NCBI GenBank assembly: GCA_944392255.1
Contig: CALXVY010000014.1
Coordinates: 1 to 37,937, forward strand
DNA from: an uncultured Alphaproteobacteria bacterium
GTDB taxonomy: Bacteria > Pseudomonadota > Alphaproteobacteria > RF32 > CAG-239
DNA length: 37,937 nt
Reading direction: 5' to 3'
The notes below the pieces were generated by a model. That model worked only from the letters and a program-made list of their open reading frames with translations. It searched no databases and was not told where the DNA came from. Shown here in pieces: positions 1 to 8,417 of the stretch. The position numbers and the translations under genes are program-made. Each line of letters starts with the position of its first letter. Positions within the stretch are counted from its first letter, which is position 1.

Positions 1-35
1 AGTGCTAAAGTTAAGATAAAAGCACGAAAAAACAT
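1..35 (-). CDS. Start of an exported protein (partial, runs off the left edge)
   Basis: The minus strand has an ATG at 33-35 preceded by a perfect GGAGG (42-46) with a six-base spacer. The eleven visible residues (MFFRAFILTLA) have the hydrophobic look of a signal-peptide start. It lies downstream of the two chromate-transporter genes in the same direction, 158 bp away. That gap contains a 12-T run near 90-102 and no gene. The product cannot be named. The call rests on the ribosome binding site and start codon alone. Confidence 0.5.
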   Translation of the reverse strand, partial: MFFRAFILTLA

Positions 36-193
36 AACACGCCTCCATGAAATAATAAGAATTAAAGCCTATACTATCCATGATAATCCATTTTTTTTTT
101 TTGCAACCGAAAATTAAAGATGGCGATAAATTTGTAAATCTAGAAGGTTGTTTTTTTTAAGAAAAGTTTATTTAGTGGTGTCTTCGCTGATTT

Positions 194-712
194 TTATAGT
201 TGGAAGGCTATTCCAACGATTGCGGCAATAATTATATAAAAAATTGGACTTTTTTTATAAAAGTGAATAGCAAGCCAGAAAATGGCAAAGATGATAAAAG
301 TTTTCCAATCTATTACAGAAAGTTTTGCGACTTCCCAACCGGCAAAGAGAATCAGCGCAATGACTGCCGGGCGAATTCCCGACAATACACTGTCTATCCA
401 GATATTGTTACGGAATTTTTTTAAGAGTTTGGAAATTAGCATAATGATAATTACTGAAGGGGTGACTAATCCCAATGTGGCAACTATGGCACCGCTAACG
501 CCAGCCGCCTTAAATCCGGCATAAGTTGCCATATTTACCCCTAAGGGTCCGGGGGTGGATTCTGAAATGGCAATCATGTCGGCTAAATCTTTGGCGGTAA
601 ACCACGGATAAACTTCAGCTAAATCAAATAAAAATGGTACAGTTACCAATCCGCCGCCAATGGCAAATAAACCGATTTTAAAAAACTCGTAAAACAAAAT
701 CAGATATATCAT
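194..712 (-). CDS. Chromate transporter family protein, short CHR subunit (second gene of pair)
   Basis: This 172-aa membrane protein is a single-domain member of the CHR (chromate ion transporter) family. The N-terminal signature FFKIGLFAIGGGLVTVPFL and the ESTPGPLGVNMATYAG stretch are the conserved CHR elements, followed by four or five hydrophobic segments. Short CHR proteins are encoded as adjacent pairs that together equal one long ChrA. The 4-bp overlap with the upstream gene (ATGA at 709-712) is that arrangement and implies translational coupling. Long ChrA proteins export chromate. The substrate of paired short forms in gut bacteria is often untested, so anion transport is family knowledge and chromate resistance is not shown here. 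Confidence 0.88.
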   Translation of the reverse strand: MIYLILFYEFFKIGLFAIGGGLVTVPFLFDLAEVYPWFTAKDLADMIAISESTPGPLGVNMATYAGFKAAGVSGAIVATLGLVTPSVIIIMLISKLLKKFRNNIWIDSVLSGIRPAVIALILFAGWEVAKLSVIDWKTFIIFAIFWLAIHFYKKSPIFYIIIAAIVGIAFQL

Positions 713-1260
713 TTGTTTTTCTCCGATTTTTTGCCAAATTTATAAATACCAATACCGGCTATGGAAGATATGGCAACTATCCATACTGCCGAGAGATTGA
801 GCCATAACAATAGTCCGGTACTGATTAAAAATATGAAAATAGCCCAATTGTCTTTAATGCCTTTTTTCCAAAGACCAAGCAAAGTATCGGCAATGAGCGC
901 CGTAACGGCAATGCGAATTCCGGCAAATGCATAACTTAAATATTGATTATACATATATTTGGCTAAAACTGCGGCTATGAGCATTATAATCAATAATGAA
1001 GGTGTAATCATGCCAAGAGTGGAAACACATCCGCCGATGATGCCTTTTTGTTTGTAGCCGATGAAAGTGGAAACATTGATGGCAATTACTCCGGGAGTGC
1101 ATTGCCCAATAGAATAATAATCCAAGAGTTCTTCATCAGTTGTCCATTTGCGTTTGCGTACCAGCTCGTCTTGCAACAGAGGAAGCATGGCATAGCCTCC
1201 GCCAAATGTGAATAAGCCGATTTTGAAAAATGAACAAAAAAGATGCAGTAGTTGTTTCAT
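709..1260 (-). CDS. Chromate transporter family protein, short CHR subunit (first gene of pair)
   Basis: This 183-aa protein is the upstream partner of the CHR pair. Its N-terminus (FFKIGLFTFGGGYAMLPLL) and the IGQCTPGVIAINVSTFIGY stretch match the paralogous motifs of its neighbour, so the two arose from a duplicated domain. About five hydrophobic segments are visible, ending in a Lys-rich cytoplasmic tail (KFGKKSEKNK). The stop overlaps the start of the second subunit by 4 bp. The ATG is adopted from the CHR-type N-terminus. The 134 bp upstream is shared with the divergent LRR gene. Expected role: half of a membrane anion transporter working with its partner. Confidence 0.88.
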   Translation of the reverse strand: MKQLLHLFCSFFKIGLFTFGGGYAMLPLLQDELVRKRKWTTDEELLDYYSIGQCTPGVIAINVSTFIGYKQKGIIGGCVSTLGMITPSLLIIMLIAAVLAKYMYNQYLSYAFAGIRIAVTALIADTLLGLWKKGIKDNWAIFIFLISTGLLLWLNLSAVWIVAISSIAGIGIYKFGKKSEKNK

Positions 1261-1341
1261 ATTCTTATTTTCTCTTTCAATTTTTATTATATGTATTTTT
1301 AGTATAATTTACTGTGATTAAAAAGAGAAATAATCTTATTG

Positions 1342-1370
1342 TTGATATCTGGCGCATAATTTGCTAAAAT
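1342..1370 (+). promoter_or_regulatory. Sigma-70-type promoter for the LRR protein gene
   Basis: TTGATA at 1342-1347 and TAAAAT at 1365-1370 are separated by 17 bp. This would start transcription near 1377, about 18 bases before the ATG at 1395. Inferred from consensus only. Confidence 0.45.
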
Positions 1371-1394
1371 GACTTCATAAACGGAGATTGAAGT

Positions 1395-3185
1395 ATGAAA
1401 ATCTTGAACAAATCTGAGCAAAAAGAAATTTATATCAATTTGTTGAAAGAACAATTGGCAACGACTCGTCAATTGATTAAAAATTCCAAAGTTTTATTTT
1501 CTGATAAGGAACAAAAAAAAGCAGAAATTATGCTTTTGCGTGTTCTTAATATGGCTAATAATTATAATATTCCTTTTAAAAAATGTGTTGATGAGATTAA
1601 AAACGTTCTTCAAGCTCCTAGTGGCATTTCTGCGCTTGCAAAATATTGTCAGAGTTTTTTTGAAAATGCTCATAAATATAAAGATATTTTGCAAAATACA
1701 ATGTCTGAAGGTATGAGACAGCGCCAAGAAGTGAAGCCTTCTTTTCCATCTTGTTTTGATAAAACACAAACCGTGTATATGCATATTGATGCTTCTCTTT
1801 CTGCTTTTGATGTGATTGAACAGCGTTTGGAACAAATAAACGAGGTATTGCCTCATGATAGTCGTTTGAGTTTTAATGAAAAGAATAATAAATTGGAAGA
1901 TGGAAAACAAAGTTTTTCCGTAGGTGCTTTTTTTTCACGCAGAGCTTGGGGACTTAAAAATATTAATCAAAAAAATGAGTTTGTTGATGATCCTGATTTA
2001 GCATTGGTCATACAATCTCAAAATTTTTCGAGTTTAATTGATCTTAGAAAAAAACGTTCTCTTGAAAATAATGGTCTCAACAGAAATCTTATTCGTTTGC
2101 TCGGAGATAAGGTCCTTTTTTATCAAATTGCCGATTTGGTAAAAAAACAACATACCGATGATTTTTCTTCTAAGCTTAACAGTGCTCTTTTGAGTTTGGA
2201 AGATACATATTCTCGGTCAGAAAAAATGATTGAATTTTCACAACAAAAATCGGCTATTTCTTCTGATTCATTTTCAATTGATACCCTTGTAATTTCTATT
2301 AATCCACATATGATTGCAACACAATCGGAATATAAAAATTGGCGTAATTGTACTTCTGCTGATGATTTTAACCATCATCGCGTGATAGATGGTATTGCTC
2401 AAGGAAGTATTGTTGTTTATGGCATTAATTCTAAGCTTCCTCAGAAAAAAATCAGCCGTATTTTGCTTACTCCATATCAAAGTAAAGATGGAAATGTGGT
2501 TTATTACTGCAATAAAAATTATGGTGAATATAATTTAGGTTTTAAAAAAGCCGTTGAAAATTTGGCTGAAGAATTTAGTTCAAAAGAAAACGGAATTTAT
2601 GATATAAATCCTTATATTTTGCCGGATAATGCGCCTAAAAAATTGTTGAAATTTTCTTCAGCCGAAGACTTTTTGCAATATCAAAATTATGATTTTGAAA
2701 AAGATAATGACGGAAAGTTTTTTGTACCCTCTCTTAATTTGGCAAAATTTGGGTTAAAAAATCTGCCTGAGTTTTTTGCTCAGATTAGAACAAATGAGTT
2801 GAATTTGTCCTCTAATCCGCTTGAAAATTTGAAAAATTGTCCAGAATGTGAATGCTTGGATATTTCGCACTGCGCTCAGCTGGATAAAAATGTCGGTTCC
2901 CAAATTCCGCCAACTGTTAAAAAGCTTAATGCCAGGTTTTCTAATTTTAATGGAATTGGTTTTTCTTCAGAATCGGCTTTGCAAGAAATTAATATTAGTA
3001 ATAATGATGCTCTTGATGCGGCATTTTTATCTCAATTGCCGCCGCAAGTGAGAAATGTTAAAGCCAATTATACAAATTTGACCTCGCTTAAAGGATTGCC
3101 TGATTTTGTTGAGCAGATTTCTGTAGATGGATGTGAGTTGGAACAGATGACACCGATTGTAAACTGTTCTCATCACTCTCGTTAA
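1395..3185 (+). CDS. Leucine-rich-repeat protein of unknown function
   Basis: This 596-aa soluble protein has no signal peptide or membrane segment. The start follows GGAG at 1382-1385. The N-terminal ~440 residues match nothing I recognise. Residues 443-585 form irregular leucine-rich repeats of about 20 residues, with NELNLSSNPLENL, LQEINISNNDAL and SLKGLPDFVEQISVDGCEL as clear units. Several start with an LP/IPP pair (QIPPTVKKLN, QLPPQVRNVK), as in the short 'LPX' repeats of YopM/IpaH-type effectors. That similarity is a pattern, not proof of an effector, and no E3-ligase domain follows. It stands alone between the chromate pair and the convergent M50-like gene, whose stop it overlaps by 4 bp. 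Confidence 0.7.
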   Translation: MKILNKSEQKEIYINLLKEQLATTRQLIKNSKVLFSDKEQKKAEIMLLRVLNMANNYNIPFKKCVDEIKNVLQAPSGISALAKYCQSFFENAHKYKDILQNTMSEGMRQRQEVKPSFPSCFDKTQTVYMHIDASLSAFDVIEQRLEQINEVLPHDSRLSFNEKNNKLEDGKQSFSVGAFFSRRAWGLKNINQKNEFVDDPDLALVIQSQNFSSLIDLRKKRSLENNGLNRNLIRLLGDKVLFYQIADLVKKQHTDDFSSKLNSALLSLEDTYSRSEKMIEFSQQKSAISSDSFSIDTLVISINPHMIATQSEYKNWRNCTSADDFNHHRVIDGIAQGSIVVYGINSKLPQKKISRILLTPYQSKDGNVVYYCNKNYGEYNLGFKKAVENLAEEFSSKENGIYDINPYILPDNAPKKLLKFSSAEDFLQYQNYDFEKDNDGKFFVPSLNLAKFGLKNLPEFFAQIRTNELNLSSNPLENLKNCPECECLDISHCAQLDKNVGSQIPPTVKKLNARFSNFNGIGFSSESALQEINISNNDALDAAFLSQLPPQVRNVKANYTNLTSLKGLPDFVEQISVDGCELEQMTPIVNCSHHSR

Positions 3186-3754
3186 AGAATATCCAGCCAA
3201 CTTAAAAATAAAGCTCCAAATAGTACTAAATATAAAATGACACCAAGCCAATCGTGGCCGGCAACGCGCATATCTTGCACCGAAGGAACAGCATTTTCAA
3301 TGATGATGGTTTGCAATAAGACATATAAAAAATAATTTCCAAGCGTGGCCGGCATTATCGGAAGTAGGAACTTGTCTATATAGTATCCAATCGGCAGGAG
3401 TAATAACGGTGCTAAAGCTGCCGGAACGGCATTGTATCCGGTGATGTTGCGGAAAGCTACCGAACCCATAACATAGCCGCCATCTATTGATCGTCTTGGA
3501 AAAATTGAAAAGTTGCAGGGTTGCGCATTTAAAAGTCCACCAACAAGAGCATGCATGGTTTCATGAAGAAATGTTCCGGGGATATTCACAAGTGCGCACA
3601 TCCACATGCTACGATAGGTGGCGTATTTAAAACGTGTGATGAAAATGACCATCACAATTAAATAGAAACGGTTATCCAATACACTTTGTAAAAAAGCCTG
3701 AGAGCGCAATATATTGGCAAGGCGGTAATATATTAATTCTACATATTCTATCAT
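3182..3754 (-). CDS. Putative membrane zinc metalloprotease, M50-like (HExxH)
   Basis: This 190-aa integral membrane protein carries FLHETMHALVGGLL, an HExxH zinc motif inside a hydrophobic segment, as in site-2-type (M50) proteases. Further hydrophobic segments and a polar AVPSVQDMRVAGHD stretch follow. The aspartate there could be the third zinc ligand, but this is inference. The ATG at 3754 is chosen because it falls 5 bases after the tetR stop; an upstream reading would overlap tetR. The pair tetR plus this gene is a two-gene operon. A second HExxH membrane protein lies at 7596-8279. Proteolysis is likely but not demonstrable, because small M50-like proteins include inactive members. Confidence 0.6.
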   Translation of the reverse strand: MIEYVELIYYRLANILRSQAFLQSVLDNRFYLIVMVIFITRFKYATYRSMWMCALVNIPGTFLHETMHALVGGLLNAQPCNFSIFPRRSIDGGYVMGSVAFRNITGYNAVPAALAPLLLLPIGYYIDKFLLPIMPATLGNYFLYVLLQTIIIENAVPSVQDMRVAGHDWLGVILYLVLFGALFLSWLDIL

Positions 3755-3759
3755 TTTTA

Positions 3760-4356
3760 TTACTTTTTCAAAACACTTAAACCGGCAAGGTAAGTATTTA
3801 ACAGTAGTTTGCAAACGGTTTTTTTGTTAATTCGGCTCATTTTATCCAGCGAGCTTAAGGTCAAATACGAACTAAGTGAAAACATGGATAACCACAATAC
3901 TTGTAATGATACTTTGATTTCTGCCGCGCTTAATGTCCCAAAAATTTTGATAAACTCTTTTCTCCAAAGATTAGTGATTTTTAGCAATTGCCTTAAATAG
4001 TTTTTGGGGTATGAAGTATAGCCGCTTTTTAGATGAAAATTAAACAATAAAAACCACAGGTTGGGTTGGTTTAAGACAAAGGCAACAAAAGCATCTATGT
4101 AACGATTTAAATTTTTATAAGGATTACTGTCCGGTAATAAGACGGATAAGTGCGCATAAAGCTCATTTAAGGTTATCATATTTTGTTCTAAAACAAAATT
4201 ATCCATATTACCGAATTGATTGTAGATTGTACCGACAGAAGCTCCTGTTGCTTCTGATAATTTGCGGGCTGTTAAAAATTCGGCTCCTTTTTGTAGAACC
4301 AATTCTCGCCCTTTGAGCAATAAATCTTGGTGTATCTTGTCTTTTATTTGTGTCAT
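3760..4356 (-). CDS. TetR/AcrR family transcriptional regulator
   Basis: This 198-aa protein has an N-terminal helix-turn-helix at about residues 12-55. It includes ARKLSEATGASVGTIYNQFG, the canonical TetR recognition-helix pattern (A-x-x-x-G-x-S-x-x-x-x-Y-x-x-F). The C-terminal ~140 residues are helical and divergent, as expected for the ligand-binding and dimer domain. It is transcribed away from the exported-protein/Mur-ligase operon. A perfect 15-bp palindrome lies at 4415-4429, between the two, and is a plausible operator. The M50-like gene follows 5 bases after its stop. The inducer is unknown. Confidence 0.88.
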   Translation of the reverse strand: MTQIKDKIHQDLLLKGRELVLQKGAEFLTARKLSEATGASVGTIYNQFGNMDNFVLEQNMITLNELYAHLSVLLPDSNPYKNLNRYIDAFVAFVLNQPNLWFLLFNFHLKSGYTSYPKNYLRQLLKITNLWRKEFIKIFGTLSAAEIKVSLQVLWLSMFSLSSYLTLSSLDKMSRINKKTVCKLLLNTYLAGLSVLKK

Positions 4357-4414
4357 TGTTATATATTAGTTAATAAAATTTTGTTATATAATTTGTAAGC
4401 ACTATAAAACAAAC

Positions 4415-4429
4415 TTGAACAGTGTTCAA
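4415..4429. promoter_or_regulatory. Perfect 15-bp palindrome, candidate TetR operator
   Basis: TTGAACA-G-TGTTCAA is a 7+1+7 inverted repeat of the type bound by many TetR proteins. It lies 58 bp upstream of the tetR start and 25 bp upstream of the exported-protein ATG, just after a TATAAT at 4387-4392. Binding here would most directly block the rightward operon. Assignment to this TetR is by proximity. Confidence 0.55.
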
Positions 4430-4454
4430 TTTTTTTCTTATGCGGGAGGAAATT

Positions 4455-5327
4455 ATGTTAAAAAAAGCTGCTCTATTGACGATGTCTTGCTTGATTCCGC
4501 TTGGTTTTGCTCAAGCTCAGGATAATGCTGATTTTTATCAAGATTTATTGATTAGTGATGAGTTTAAAGCAAACGAGGCCAAACAACAGCAGCAAAAAGA
4601 AATGCAGCAACAGATGATGAATGCTCAAGAATCGGCGCGTTCTCTTCTGACAACCAAAACAAAGAATCTGAAAATTGACGTGCCGCAAGTTGAGCGTCGC
4701 AAAGTTTTGGCACCAAGTGATAAAGAAGTGGCGGCTGAAGCGCAAAATTTGGCAGCAGCTCCTTTCGGACTTTTGTGGAAAGCAAGTGTGGCAACCATTA
4801 AAAATATGGGCGTTATTTTAACTCCGGCAGAACAAGAAGATTATGTTAATTCTTTTGTGGCAACACAGTTGCCCGTCGATGCTAAGAATTTTCGACGAAT
4901 TCAGCTTACTTTCGGTGAAGAAGATGAATTGTGGAGAATCATTGCTTATGGTGATTTTATTAATGATACACCTTCTGCTTCTAAAGGTTTGCGTATGTAT
5001 GAAATGTATGCTCGCTTGCTTAATCAGAAATATGGAAATCAAAAAGATTTTTATACGCCGGCAATGAAAACCATTGAAAAAGAGGTGGTCGTCCAAGGTC
5101 GACAAACAATTCAAACCGAACAAGTGCCTGAAAAAATGGGAAATCCGAACTTCTTGTCTCAATTGCAACAAGGAACGGCCTCTTTGTATAGCACTTTTGA
5201 AGGAAATGGTATTGGCGTCGCTCTGGCTTTGAATGTTGACGGCGGCGGAAAAAGTTATATTGTCATTGATTACAAAAATTTGAAGATTCTTCAAGAAAGA
5301 GAAGATGAAGCATTAAATATTTTATAA
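4455..5327 (+). CDS. Exported protein of unknown function, first gene of a cell-wall operon
   Basis: The start at 4455 is chosen over an earlier ATG because GGGAGGA (4444-4450) precedes it and it begins a clean signal peptide (LKKAALLTMSCLIPLGFAQAQ). The mature protein is ~268 aa, presumably periplasmic. A Gln-rich, probably coiled segment (residues ~40-60) precedes a globular C-terminal part. I do not recognise the family. It is followed 22 bp later by a Mur ligase and then LD-carboxypeptidase on the same strand, so a role around peptidoglycan or its recycling is suggested by context only. The palindrome at 4415-4429 implies control by the divergent TetR. Confidence 0.75.
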   Translation: MLKKAALLTMSCLIPLGFAQAQDNADFYQDLLISDEFKANEAKQQQQKEMQQQMMNAQESARSLLTTKTKNLKIDVPQVERRKVLAPSDKEVAAEAQNLAAAPFGLLWKASVATIKNMGVILTPAEQEDYVNSFVATQLPVDAKNFRRIQLTFGEEDELWRIIAYGDFINDTPSASKGLRMYEMYARLLNQKYGNQKDFYTPAMKTIEKEVVVQGRQTIQTEQVPEKMGNPNFLSQLQQGTASLYSTFEGNGIGVALALNVDGGGKSYIVIDYKNLKILQEREDEALNIL

Positions 5328-5349
5328 ATAAAGAAATAAGGATAATAAA

Positions 5350-6714
5350 ATGAAAAAAATCAGTTTTTGCGGAATTTCCGGAAACGGTGTATGCGCTTTG
5401 GCTCAAATTATGGCTCTTAAAGGTTATGAAGTTAGAGGCTCTGATCGCGCTTTTGATAATGGTTTAGATAAAGACAGAAAAGAAGCTTTAGAAGCTCTCG
5501 GTATTAAAATTTATCCGCAAGACGGTTCTGCCATTACAGATGATTTGGATATTTTATATGCTTCTACGGCGGTTGAAGATACTATTGCCGATGTGAAAGT
5601 GGCTAAAGAAAAAAATATAACCATTAAAACTCGTCCGGACTTATTGGCAGAGCTTTTTCATCAATATAAATATAATATTGCCATAAGCGGAACTTCCGGT
5701 AAGACTACAACAACGGCTATGGTCGGTTATATTTTAGATAAACTCGGTAAAAAGCCTTGTGTGATTGACGGTGGATATCTGATTAATTATATGGATAAAA
5801 AAGGTATTCCAAACGTTATTTATAATGAAGGTGATATTTGCGTTATTGAAGCTGATGAAAGTAACGGAACTATTGAAAAATATAATCCTTATATCGGCTT
5901 GATTAACAATATCGGCGAAGACCATAAATCTATGGATGAGTTGAAAGTTTTGTTCCAAAATTTTGCCAATCGTTGCAAACATGGTTTGGTGATAAATGCC
6001 GATTGTGAATTTTGTCAAGATATTAAAAATCCAAATATTAAAAATTTGACTTTTTCAATTAAAAATCCGCAAGCTGATTTTTATGCTTCTGACATCAAAG
6101 CTATTGCCGGTGGTGCAACTTATGTGTTGGATGGAAAAACATTTAAACTTAACTTAATTGGTAAATTTAATGTATCTAACGCTTTGGCCGCAATTGCAAT
6201 TTGCTCGTTGCTCGGCGTGGATAAATTTGAGGCAGCTCAAGCTTTGGAAGGCTTTTTAGGTACCAAACGTCGTTTGGAATTGGTCGGAACAAAAAATAAT
6301 ATTACCGTTATTGATGATTTTGCGCATAATCCGGATAAAGTTGCGGCTTCGGTTGATGCTTTAAAAGATTATGCCGGACGTTTGATTGTTATGTTTCAAC
6401 CCCATGGTTTTGCACCGATGAAGCAGACCGGTAAAGATATTATGAAAGCTTTTGCTAATCATATGGCTAAAGAAGATATTTTAATTATGCCGGATATTTA
6501 TTTTATCGGCGGAACCGCAGATAAAACCATTTCTTCGGCAGATTTAATCAAAGTGGCACAAGATTTAGGGGTTAATGCTCATTATATTGCTCAAAGAGGT
6601 GAGGTTGAAAAGTTCATTTTGTCACAAGCAAAAGCAGGAGACCGTATTATCATTATGGGTGCACGTGACAATACTTTACCTGATTTTAGCCGCAAAATTT
6701 TAGGAGAATTGTAA
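5350..6714 (+). CDS. Mur ligase family protein, Mpl/MurC-like (likely UDP-MurNAc-tripeptide ligase)
   Basis: This 454-aa protein has the full three-domain Mur ligase layout. The N-terminal nucleotide fold starts at GISGNGVCALAQ, the P-loop is GTSGKTTTT (114-122), EADES lies at 167-171, GTKRRLELVG at 304-313 and DDFAHNP at 322-328. The length and the DDFAH motif resemble Mpl, which joins recycled L-Ala-gamma-D-Glu-mDAP to UDP-MurNAc, more than MurC, where the matching motif is usually DDYGHHP. The next gene, 2 bp away, is an LD-carboxypeptidase, the enzyme that makes that tripeptide from tetrapeptide. This supports the recycling reading. The C-terminus (GARDNTLPDFSRKI) is unusual, so L-alanine-adding activity cannot be excluded. 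Confidence 0.82.
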   Translation: MKKISFCGISGNGVCALAQIMALKGYEVRGSDRAFDNGLDKDRKEALEALGIKIYPQDGSAITDDLDILYASTAVEDTIADVKVAKEKNITIKTRPDLLAELFHQYKYNIAISGTSGKTTTTAMVGYILDKLGKKPCVIDGGYLINYMDKKGIPNVIYNEGDICVIEADESNGTIEKYNPYIGLINNIGEDHKSMDELKVLFQNFANRCKHGLVINADCEFCQDIKNPNIKNLTFSIKNPQADFYASDIKAIAGGATYVLDGKTFKLNLIGKFNVSNALAAIAICSLLGVDKFEAAQALEGFLGTKRRLELVGTKNNITVIDDFAHNPDKVAASVDALKDYAGRLIVMFQPHGFAPMKQTGKDIMKAFANHMAKEDILIMPDIYFIGGTADKTISSADLIKVAQDLGVNAHYIAQRGEVEKFILSQAKAGDRIIIMGARDNTLPDFSRKILGEL

Positions 6715-6716
6715 TT

Positions 6717-7610
6717 ATGATAAAGCTCAATCCCAAAGATAAGGTAGGTATTGCATCACCTGCCGGATTTATCAATAATATGGAAGAGATTGCACCGGCT
6801 TTGGAATATTTGCAATCTTTGGGATTAGAGCCGATTATTGGTAAACATGTTCTGGATAAATATTTTTATATGGGCGGAACAGATGTTGACCGAGCTTCTG
6901 ATTTGAATGGCTTTTTAGCTAATGATGAAATTAAAGCTATTTTTACGACGGCCGGTGGTTGCGGTTCACAAAGAGTTTTGCCATTTTTGGATTACGATTT
7001 GATAAGAAAAAATCCTAAGCCTATTTTTGGTTTGAGTGACAACACTTCTTTGCAAAATGGTATTTATGCGCAAACACAATGCCCTAGTGTGACTGGATTT
7101 TCTTTGAAATATGATTTTAAAGACGGTCAATTTTCCAATTTTACCAAAAAGTCTTTAGAGATGGTTATGTCTGGGCAAAAGCAGAAAATTCAGAGTGGTC
7201 AGACTTTGGTTTCCGGAAAATCTGAAGGTGTTTTAATCGGTGGTTGTTTAAGCACTTTTCGCAATTTGTGTGGTACGGCTTATATGCCAGATTTGAACGG
7301 AAAGGTTTTACTTATTGAAGATGTAGGTGAAAAATCTTATAAAATCGGTGTAATGCTAACTCAACTTTTGCAACAAGATGGTTTTGAAAATGTTGCCGGC
7401 ATCATCTTCGGACAATTTACCAATTGCGCGCCATCTGAAGCTCAGGATGGTACAGTTGAAGATATGTTGCAAGAGTTTCCGCATTTGTTAAACAAACAAA
7501 TTCCGATAATTTACAACTTTGCTTATGGTCATATTCCCAATCGTTATGTTTTACCCATTGGGGAAAAGGTGCGGATTGATGCCGGGGCTTGTTGCTTAGA
7601 ATATATTTGA
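6717..7610 (+). CDS. ldcA: LD-carboxypeptidase (peptidase family S66)
   Basis: This 297-aa cytoplasmic serine peptidase removes the terminal D-Ala from murein tetrapeptides during recycling. The S66 triad is visible: Ser107 in FGLSDNTSL, Glu201 in LLIEDVGEKSY and His272 in FAYGHIPN. The spacing matches the family (~300 aa). GIASPAG near residue 11 and TTAGGCGSQRVLPFLD are further S66 landmarks. The start lies 2 bp after the Mur ligase stop, with AGGAG at 6702-6706, so the two are co-translated. Its 3' end overlaps the convergent M50-like gene by 15 bp. Product tripeptide would feed the adjacent ligase if that is Mpl. Confidence 0.9.
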   Translation: MIKLNPKDKVGIASPAGFINNMEEIAPALEYLQSLGLEPIIGKHVLDKYFYMGGTDVDRASDLNGFLANDEIKAIFTTAGGCGSQRVLPFLDYDLIRKNPKPIFGLSDNTSLQNGIYAQTQCPSVTGFSLKYDFKDGQFSNFTKKSLEMVMSGQKQKIQSGQTLVSGKSEGVLIGGCLSTFRNLCGTAYMPDLNGKVLLIEDVGEKSYKIGVMLTQLLQQDGFENVAGIIFGQFTNCAPSEAQDGTVEDMLQEFPHLLNKQIPIIYNFAYGHIPNRYVLPIGEKVRIDAGACCLEYI

Positions 7611-8279
7611 CAGATATCTTTTTACTAATTCAATATTTTGGGTATTGAGTTGTGATATGAGGCGTTGATAAATCCAAAATCCATCCCAGCTGCGGCTGTT
7701 GAATGCAGCCATGGAACCAATGGCCCATAAATTGGCTCCGGGGAGAAAAATAAAGCAAAATTTATATCCGACTTTGGGCAAGTCAGTTTGTTTTTCATGA
7801 ATTTGAGAGGTGACGGTATCTACGTGATAGCCAATGAAAAAGCCCATAATCAGACTTAAAATAAAGTTATAATTCCAATAATGCATATAAAAAGAAATAC
7901 CAAACATGACACACATGCCGAAAAGCGGAAAGAAATATGGCGCGATGATAATCAACCAGTTGGCAGGACCTTCAAAGCTCATAGCGCCGCCGTCATTTTC
8001 CGGATTAACGCGTAAACTTTTTACTTTGTGAAATGTCAGTAAGGCAAAAAAAGCGTGAGTCATTTCATGAGCAGCTATTTCCATGGTGGTTTTGGTATCA
8101 TTGTCCATAAAACCGCGAATGATGAAAAATGCTAGAAAACCGCCAATCATGGCAACTGTCGGAATATTGTTGATGCGAAAGTAAGAAATGGACTGAATAA
8201 ACGCCGGCAACGATAACAGCATATAAAGAGCAACCGGCCATTTAAGTAATTCGATAAATTTGTTGATGAGTGTTTGCAT
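7596..8279 (-). CDS. M50B-like membrane metalloprotease candidate
   Basis: This 227-aa membrane protein carries EIAAHEMTHAFFALL, an HExxH zinc motif. It is followed by KVKSLRVNPENDGGAMSFEG and a hydrophobic IAPYFFPLFGM segment, the order seen in M50B-type proteins. A later cytoplasmic-looking HEKQTDLPKVG could supply another ligand. The ATG at 8279 is preferred because GGAAAG precedes it and the hydrophobic N-terminus begins there; a longer reading from 8324 adds only a basic leader. It is distinct in sequence from the HExxH protein at 3182-3754, but both flank the same operon. Substrate unknown. Confidence 0.65.
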   Translation of the reverse strand: MQTLINKFIELLKWPVALYMLLSLPAFIQSISYFRINNIPTVAMIGGFLAFFIIRGFMDNDTKTTMEIAAHEMTHAFFALLTFHKVKSLRVNPENDGGAMSFEGPANWLIIIAPYFFPLFGMCVMFGISFYMHYWNYNFILSLIMGFFIGYHVDTVTSQIHEKQTDLPKVGYKFCFIFLPGANLWAIGSMAAFNSRSWDGFWIYQRLISQLNTQNIELVKRYLSNIF

Positions 8280-8359
8280 TTTCTTTCCTTTCTTTTGATT
8301 TGAATAGTAAAATATAAAAATCAAGATTTCACCTTTTTTTATCTAAATATTAACACATC

Positions 8360-8368
8360 TGTTATAAT
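8360..8368 (+). promoter_or_regulatory. Extended -10 promoter for the small acidic protein gene
   Basis: TGTTATAAT is a perfect TATAAT (8363-8368) with the TGn extension. No good -35 is visible at the expected spacing, which is tolerable for extended -10 promoters. Transcription would begin near 8375, about 43 bases before the ATG at 8418. Confidence 0.45.
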
Positions 8369-8417
8369 CTTTATCACAAACAAGAAGTATAATCCCAATA
8401 AATAAAGGATTGAGACA

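Noticed and set aside
1494..1910. 138-codon ORF antisense to the LRR gene
   Set aside because: Composition is that of reversed Lys/Asn codons, with no start signal and no domain.
4818..5294. 158-codon ORF antisense to the exported-protein gene
   Set aside because: It is opposite a gene with a signal peptide, a strong ribosome binding site and operon context.
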